Origin: Planctomycetota bacterium
GTDB lineage: Bacteria; Planctomycetota; Phycisphaerae; Phycisphaerales; SM1A02
Length of the DNA stretch: 64,000 nt
Direction: 5' to 3'
NCBI GenBank assembly: GCA_009926625.1
Contig: RFON01000004.1
Coordinates: 32,334 to 96,333 of the forward strand
Shown: positions 58,966-64,000 of the stretch, piece after piece
Layout of the letters: the number at the start of each line of letters is the position of its first letter
How positions within the stretch are numbered: the stretch's first letter is position 1
Notes under the pieces: model-generated
Told to the model about the DNA's origin: nothing
Database searches by the model: none
Seen by the model: the letters and a program-made list of their open reading frames with translations, nothing else
Program-made: the position numbers and the translations under genes

Positions 58966-61900
58966 ATGATTGCACATCAGACGACAGTGAAAGCCGCGCA
59001 CTATGACCTGCGACGCGCGGATGGTTCGCTGCATACAGGATTGACGCCAACGGACATTCGCGCGATGGCCCAGCGCGGCGACCTCTTCAGCGACGACATG
59101 CTGTGCAGAAAGGGCGACGATCGTTGGCGCCCCGCGTCGTCACTCGCCGGCATCACGGTGCAGCAGCGTGCGCCCGCCGCCGCGCAGGCTCCTGCGGTGG
59201 CTGTGGTCGGTGCGGAAGCGAGTCCCCATCCGCTCGAGGAGGCGGTCGCCGCAGCGGAACATCGCGCGAATCAACTGCAAGCGGCGATCGACCGCCTGAT
59301 GGAGCAGCACGACGGGCTCCGCGATGAGGTCGCGCAGCATGCGTCGACCGCACAGAGGCTGCACGGCGAAGTCGATCGCCTCGAGGGAGAACGAGCCGAG
59401 CTGGCTGCCGAACTGCAGCAGGCTCGCGCTGGGAGCGCCGCTGGGAGCGAACTCGCGCAGGCACTGTCGCGGGAACTCGCCCAGCTTCGTGCAGAGTCCT
59501 CGCGACTCAGCGAGCGATGCGATGCAGCAGAGCGCGACGCGGCGGATGCGCAAGGCATCGCGCAGCGACTCGAGCACACGACATCGGAACTGCGCCGGGA
59601 ACTTGCGTCGACGCACGAGCGGGCGAGTTCGAGCGACGGCGAAGTGCAGCGCCTTCGAAGTGCCGTTGAAGGGCTTCAGGGTCAACTGCTGGCCGCGACC
59701 GCGGAGTCGACCACGCGCAACGCCGCGCACTCCCGTCAGGTGATCGATGACCTCCAGAGACAGCTCGACGAACTGCGAGCTGCGGCGGCTGCCGCGGAAA
59801 CAGACCGCGATCAACTGCTGGAATCCCTCGGAACAGCGCAAAATGCCCTTCGCACATCCGACGACTTGCGGCGGGCGCTCGAGAAGTCGCTCGCCACGCT
59901 GAAGGCGACCACCAGCAATCACGGTGCTGAGTTGTCCGCAGCACGGCACGCTGCTGGCGAGGCGCAGGCATCACTCGCGGCGATGGCCGCACGCGCCGAG
60001 GGTGCCGAGACTGCAGCGGACACTGCGCGCCGCGCACTGCTCGAGCAGGCTGAGCGCACGCGGGCAGTGCATGCGTCTCATGATGCAGCGGTTGCGGCGC
60101 GCGATGCTGCCGTCGCCGACCGCGACCATGCGCTCGCCGAGCGCGACTCCACGCGCCTTGCGGTTGGCGCAACGCAGGTCGACCTCCTCGCCGCACGGCG
60201 CGACATCGACGCACTGCGCCATGAACTCGAGTCTGCTCGCGCTGCGATTGCAGATCAGACGGCACGCGCGTGTGGGCTCGAGCGCTCGGTCGCGGATACG
60301 CAGACCCTCGCCGATGGATTGCGCCTTGAACGCGACGAAGCGCGTGCATCGGCAGTCGCGCTGCAGCAACAAGCCGACGGCCTTCGGGTTCGCGTGGCAT
60401 CCCAGGAGCGCGATGCCGAGGCGGTGCAGGAGCGACTGGCAGCGGCGGATGCGCTCGCGGCGGCGATGCGGGATGAACGCGATGTGTCGCGCATGCAGGG
60501 AACGCAACTCACCGAGGAACTCCATGCGGCACGCCAGCAGCGAGCTGACCTCGCAGCGCATGCATCCGCTCTCGAGCGCGAGGTCGCGGATGAACGCGCG
60601 AAGGTCGTTGCGCGGGACGAACTCATCTTCCGCGACTCGCTGCGCGCCGAGGAGCGCGAGCGTGACAACCGAGGCCTGCAAGCCGAGATCGCACAGCTGC
60701 GGGCCGACCTTGCCGCGCAGCAGTGCCGCGCAGACGACGCGACCGCCCAGTGCGCGGCGCTGCAGCGTGATCTTCATGATGCGCGTTGCCGCGCGGCCGA
60801 GCAGTCGGACGATTTGACCGCTGCGGCGCGGCGCGTCGAAGAGCTCTCCATGCAGGAAGCCGCGGCGCGCGCTTCGCTGTCCGCTGCAACGCGCGAGCGC
60901 GACGAGCTCTCGGCGGCGCTCTCATCGTCCCAAGCGGCGGTCGCGGCCCGCGAACAGCAAGTCGCGGCAGAACGCAGCTTGCGCGATCAGGCGGAGGGGA
61001 GCTCGCGGCAGCTCTTGACCAGTTACGAGAAACTGGCGGAGGAGACGAGTCGCCGCATCGCAGACCTTGAGGTGAAGCTGGCGTCGGCTGCGCATGAGAT
61101 CCAAGGTGGGCTTGCCCGCGAGTCGCACGCTGCCGCCGCGCTCAGCACTGCGCAAGGTGAAGCGCAGGCCTTGCAGCAAAAGCTTGCGGCGGCCGCGGAG
61201 CAGCGCAGTGCGCTGACGCGCGACCGCGACTCATTCGCCAAGCGTGCCTCTGCCGAGGCTGCAGCCCGCGCAGCAGCAGAGGACAAGATCGCCGCCGCGC
61301 AGGAGCGTGCCCGCCACGCGGAGCGTGAGGGACGCAGCATGCAGGAGCGCGCCGTGCAGGCGGCGATGATTGCGCTTTCGGGTGCGCGTCAGCGCATCAA
61401 CGATGACTACAGCAAGTCGCTTTCGGAGATCGAGGTGCTCGAGCAACTCGTCGCTGAATCCACGCGCCACCTCATTGCAGCAGGCAGCGAGGTTCCCGGC
61501 ATCCCACTGATGCCCCGAGAAGCCATGGCCAAGGCCGCTGCAGACTCCCGCGCTGCGGCGGATGCTGCCGCACTGCTCGCCCATGCGGTGGCAACGCGAC
61601 CAGCGCCCGCACCGACTCCGGCAACCGTCGCTCCAACGCCGCGGTATGAACCACCGACGGCTCCGCAGGGCAGTTTCCGGATGGTCGACGGACTGGACGA
61701 TGATGCAGCGCGTCGGAGCACATCCGCGCGCACGAGTGCGACTGCGCACGCTGGTGCTTCGGCGCGCGCGGGCGGCGCGCGCGAGCGCGTTTCCCAACCA
61801 CGCACCCAATCGTCGTCGTCGTCATCCGACGACGATTCCTCTCCGAGTGCTGCGGCTCCGCCAGCCCACCCGCCGCCCGCCGTTCCAACGCCAGTCGATC

Positions 61901-64000
61901 ATCACTGGATCGATGAGCACTGTTCGGTCAGTGCGGTGGAACCCCCGGCGCAAGCCGCGGGCATCACCGCACTGACCGCCCTCGGTGCGCTCATCACGGC
62001 ATCGCTCGCCGCAACACCGCTCTTCGCGCAGATGGACCTGCAGCGCGCGTTCCTGCAGATCGCACTCTGGACCCTGTTCATCCCATCGCTGGCAACATGC
62101 GTGCAGTGGACCGCGGTTCGGTGCACGCCAATCCTGGCGCGCCGCATTCCACGGATTGCCGCGGCATCGCTCGTGCTGACGCCGCTCTGCACACTCTTCC
62201 TCGCCACACAGCCGATCCTTGGAGCGATGTTCCTTGCACCGCTGCTGGTGCTGCCATGGCTGCTGGTCTATGCCGCATGGCCAGACCCGTCGCTGCGTGC
62301 GGCTGCTGCGGCGCATCGCACCGTCGACGAGGCGCTGGCCATCCGTGAACGCGTGGCGCGCACCGCATCTGGAACGCTCCTCGCGTCGGCGGCGATCTGC
62401 CTGCTGGTGCCAACAGGCATCAGTTTGCCCGCACTGGTTCGGCTGCCCGCCGGCCTGATCGCCTGCTGCGCGATCGTTCTCGCTGGCTTGCTCGTGTCGA
62501 TCCAATCGCTTCGCGTGTGGGCGCAAGCCGCCGCATGGACCGCGCTGCTGGCCACGGCAGCCCTCATCGCGCAGGCGATCGGAACGGACGCGATCGCGGG
62601 CATGATTCACTCGCCATGGCCATGGATCGCGTTCCTCTGTGCGTGGGGTGCAGTGGCTGGCACAACGCTCGTCGCTGCATGCAACGCGGACCGCTTCAAG
62701 GCATCGGTCGAACGCCACCGCGTTGACTCGACACCCGCACTTGTCTCGCACGAGCGTGCATTCGCAGCCGCCACGATGGTGGCGAGTGCGTTCGCACCCC
62801 TGCTGCCTGCACTTGTTGGAACGCGCCTCGCTTCGGGCCGCTCGCGCCGCGCGGAGGCGCAGCTCCGCGCGTTCGCCAACTTCGAAGCATGGTCGGCGCT
62901 CACGCTGCTGTGTGTTGGGTGCACGCACTTGATCGCTCCATCCTGGTCGCTCGATCTGCTGTTCGCTGGGCTGATGCTCACGCATGCGCTCCTCTGCATC
63001 GGCTGCGCGATCACCGTGGGCTGCGATCGATTCGTGCGCTGTCCGTCGTTCTTCCCCATGCTGCGTCCGCCAGAGGGCGCGCTCGAACTCCCTGTGCCGG
63101 TCGTGACCGTGCAGCGAACCGCCGAAGGATCCGCCCACCGCCCGATGACCCACCCGTGCGGCACAACGCTGTGGGCGCTCGCGACGATGCTGATCGGCTG
63201 CATTGCAGTGGGCGGCATCAGCCGCAGTGCGCAGTGGACGATGCTGACGGGTCCCATCGTCGGACTTGCCTGGTGGCTTCCATCACTGATCGCAGCGCGG
63301 TGCCGCCACCCCGATACGGTCATCGTGTGCGTGCTGTCGACGGGTCTTCTTGCGCTGATGGCTGCCGCTGGGGTGGTCGTCCCGTTCGACGGCGCCGATG
63401 ACACGCGGCCGCTCGTGATTGCAGCGTGCATCGGTGCATGCGGCGCGTGGGCACTCCTGACGGGGTGGGCGTTCAAGGGCATGAGCCAGTTGGCTGCGCT
63501 CGCGCGCTCGGGCATGGACGCTGCGCTCGATGCCGATGGCGACGCGCTGGCCCCAAGCGAACTGCCGGCAGTGACGCTGCGCCGCGCCTGGATGATGCGG
63601 CGCGTGATCGTTGCAGTCAGTGCGCTCCCTGCCGCGATGTCACTCCCCGCTGCAATCCCCCACTCGTGGGGGGGTGCGGTCACCTTGCCTTGGATCTGCA
63701 CTGCGTTTGCCGCGCTGCTGTGCGCAGCGGTCGCGCTGATCGCCGCGCGCTGTGATCACGAGCAACTCATCGCGCGCGCATCGAACTTCGCGCGCGTACT
63801 CGTGCTGGCAGCAGGGTGCGCCGCGATACCGCTGTTCTTTGCTGCATCGCAGTTCGGCGCGTTGGAGGCGCTTCGATCGCAGCCGTGGTCTGCACTGACC
63901 GCGCTGACATCCCTGCTCGCTGCAGGCGTGCTTTGGGCACTTCGCCCCGCGCTGCCGTCCGTGGAAGTGGAACGCGCCCAGCGTCGTCGCGCGCGACGAC
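58966..64000 (+). CDS. Giant GYF_2-domain / coiled-coil / multi-pass membrane protein, 3'-truncated
   Basis: The frame is open from ATG 58966 to the window end (1678 codons), so the gene continues beyond it. A purine-rich GGAAGGGTGG precedes the start. Residues 13-63 resemble the GYF_2 (DUF4339) domain: YDLRRADGSLHTGLTPTD, then LCRKGDDRWRPASSLAG. Residues about 90-842 form a nearly continuous coiled coil rich in Ala, Arg, Glu and Gln. A low-complexity Pro/Ala/Ser/Asp linker (about 843-977) follows. From about residue 1000 there are roughly 18 hydrophobic helices with short loops and no catalytic motif. GYF_2 may mark membrane-protein interaction. The combination fits no family I know. It may be a large structural or envelope-spanning protein. 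Confidence 0.85.
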   Translation, partial: MIAHQTTVKAAHYDLRRADGSLHTGLTPTDIRAMAQRGDLFSDDMLCRKGDDRWRPASSLAGITVQQRAPAAAQAPAVAVVGAEASPHPLEEAVAAAEHRANQLQAAIDRLMEQHDGLRDEVAQHASTAQRLHGEVDRLEGERAELAAELQQARAGSAAGSELAQALSRELAQLRAESSRLSERCDAAERDAADAQGIAQRLEHTTSELRRELASTHERASSSDGEVQRLRSAVEGLQGQLLAATAESTTRNAAHSRQVIDDLQRQLDELRAAAAAAETDRDQLLESLGTAQNALRTSDDLRRALEKSLATLKATTSNHGAELSAARHAAGEAQASLAAMAARAEGAETAADTARRALLEQAERTRAVHASHDAAVAARDAAVADRDHALAERDSTRLAVGATQVDLLAARRDIDALRHELESARAAIADQTARACGLERSVADTQTLADGLRLERDEARASAVALQQQADGLRVRVASQERDAEAVQERLAAADALAAAMRDERDVSRMQGTQLTEELHAARQQRADLAAHASALEREVADERAKVVARDELIFRDSLRAEERERDNRGLQAEIAQLRADLAAQQCRADDATAQCAALQRDLHDARCRAAEQSDDLTAAARRVEELSMQEAAARASLSAATRERDELSAALSSSQAAVAAREQQVAAERSLRDQAEGSSRQLLTSYEKLAEETSRRIADLEVKLASAAHEIQGGLARESHAAAALSTAQGEAQALQQKLAAAAEQRSALTRDRDSFAKRASAEAAARAAAEDKIAAAQERARHAEREGRSMQERAVQAAMIALSGARQRINDDYSKSLSEIEVLEQLVAESTRHLIAAGSEVPGIPLMPREAMAKAAADSRAAADAAALLAHAVATRPAPAPTPATVAPTPRYEPPTAPQGSFRMVDGLDDDAARRSTSARTSATAHAGASARAGGARERVSQPRTQSSSSSSDDDSSPSAAAPPAHPPPAVPTPVDHHWIDEHCSVSAVEPPAQAAGITALTALGALITASLAATPLFAQMDLQRAFLQIALWTLFIPSLATCVQWTAVRCTPILARRIPRIAAASLVLTPLCTLFLATQPILGAMFLAPLLVLPWLLVYAAWPDPSLRAAAAAHRTVDEALAIRERVARTASGTLLASAAICLLVPTGISLPALVRLPAGLIACCAIVLAGLLVSIQSLRVWAQAAAWTALLATAALIAQAIGTDAIAGMIHSPWPWIAFLCAWGAVAGTTLVAACNADRFKASVERHRVDSTPALVSHERAFAAATMVASAFAPLLPALVGTRLASGRSRRAEAQLRAFANFEAWSALTLLCVGCTHLIAPSWSLDLLFAGLMLTHALLCIGCAITVGCDRFVRCPSFFPMLRPPEGALELPVPVVTVQRTAEGSAHRPMTHPCGTTLWALATMLIGCIAVGGISRSAQWTMLTGPIVGLAWWLPSLIAARCRHPDTVIVCVLSTGLLALMAAAGVVVPFDGADDTRPLVIAACIGACGAWALLTGWAFKGMSQLAALARSGMDAALDADGDALAPSELPAVTLRRAWMMRRVIVAVSALPAAMSLPAAIPHSWGGAVTLPWICTAFAALLCAAVALIAARCDHEQLIARASNFARVLVLAAGCAAIPLFFAASQFGALEALRSQPWSALTALTSLLAAGVLWALRPALPSVEVERAQRRRARR

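Noticed and set aside
59140..61800. Long minus-strand open frames opposite the coiled coil of the giant gene
   Set aside because: The plus frame has heptad regularity and stays open for over 5 kb. The antisense frames are Arg-rich shadows.

Overview
The window is a GC-rich, gene-dense bacterial chromosome segment that looks like a member of the Planctomycetota, most likely class Phycisphaerae. This is inferred from gene content and sequence style: an LptD-type outer-membrane protein, PilZ, DUF58 and transglutaminase proteins, two GroELs around one GroES, FabZ-ACP-FabZ genes, prepilin-like proteins, many lipoproteins and a giant GYF/coiled-coil membrane protein. I recognise no insertion sequence, prophage, CRISPR array, tRNA or rRNA. 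It reads as ordinary core chromosome with several lineage-specific proteins. No gap between genes exceeds 300 bases; the largest is the 237 bp upstream of groEL.

Layout. 1-1144: end of a CoA-transferase gene and a small orphan gene. 1207-8082 (minus): six-gene operon DUF2314 - DUF2007 - DUF58 - transglutaminase - PilZ - Bax inhibitor. 8130-10939: leuS, carrying a frameshift near its 3' end. 11039-15960: envelope lipoprotein operon CsgG/PEGA - COG3014 - YcfL - LpoB. 16052-18361: folC and a LOG-family gene, divergent. 18397-24348 (minus): ribH - nusB - ftsY - pseudopilin, then a membrane-anchored protein and hrpB. 24376-28585: UbiA-like prenyltransferase and LptD-like protein. 28621-35132: ruvB, lemA, EVE, LON-domain, MoxR and three membrane or exported proteins. 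35370-43956: chaperone and RNA-decay block groEL1-groES-groEL2, dnaJ-grpE-fmdB-rnr. 43963-48424: dienelactone hydrolase, a beta-propeller gene pair, dus and a lipoprotein. 48490-53234 (minus): panB - htrA - oppF-like - orphan - thyX. 53301-56086 (minus): coaD with a degenerate metallo-beta-lactamase-fold gene, and FabZ-ACP-FabZ. 56138-64000: ftsK, then a gene open to the window end (at least 1678 codons).

Three things stand out. First, the last gene: an N-terminal GYF_2-like domain, about 750 residues of coiled coil, and about 18 predicted membrane segments, preceded by a leader that can fold into a long hairpin. Second, the promoters: at many operon heads a -10-like hexamer (TAnnnT) lies 6-12 bases before the start codon, so the predicted transcription start falls on or a few bases before that codon. 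In three divergent pairs the two opposing -10 elements share the same central TA. This suggests widespread leaderless or near-leaderless transcription from compact bidirectional promoters. Third, leuS is broken by an apparent GA duplication, which matters for anyone reusing this sequence.

Functional themes: envelope biogenesis (LptD, LpoB group, CsgG/PEGA, HtrA, LemA), protein folding and quality control (two GroELs, GroES, DnaJ, GrpE, HtrA, LON-domain protein), RNA metabolism (RNase R, Dus, HrpB, NusB, LeuS), pantothenate/CoA and acyl carrier metabolism (PanB, CoaD, ACP, two FabZ-like proteins), and chromosome maintenance (RuvB, FtsK, ThyX).
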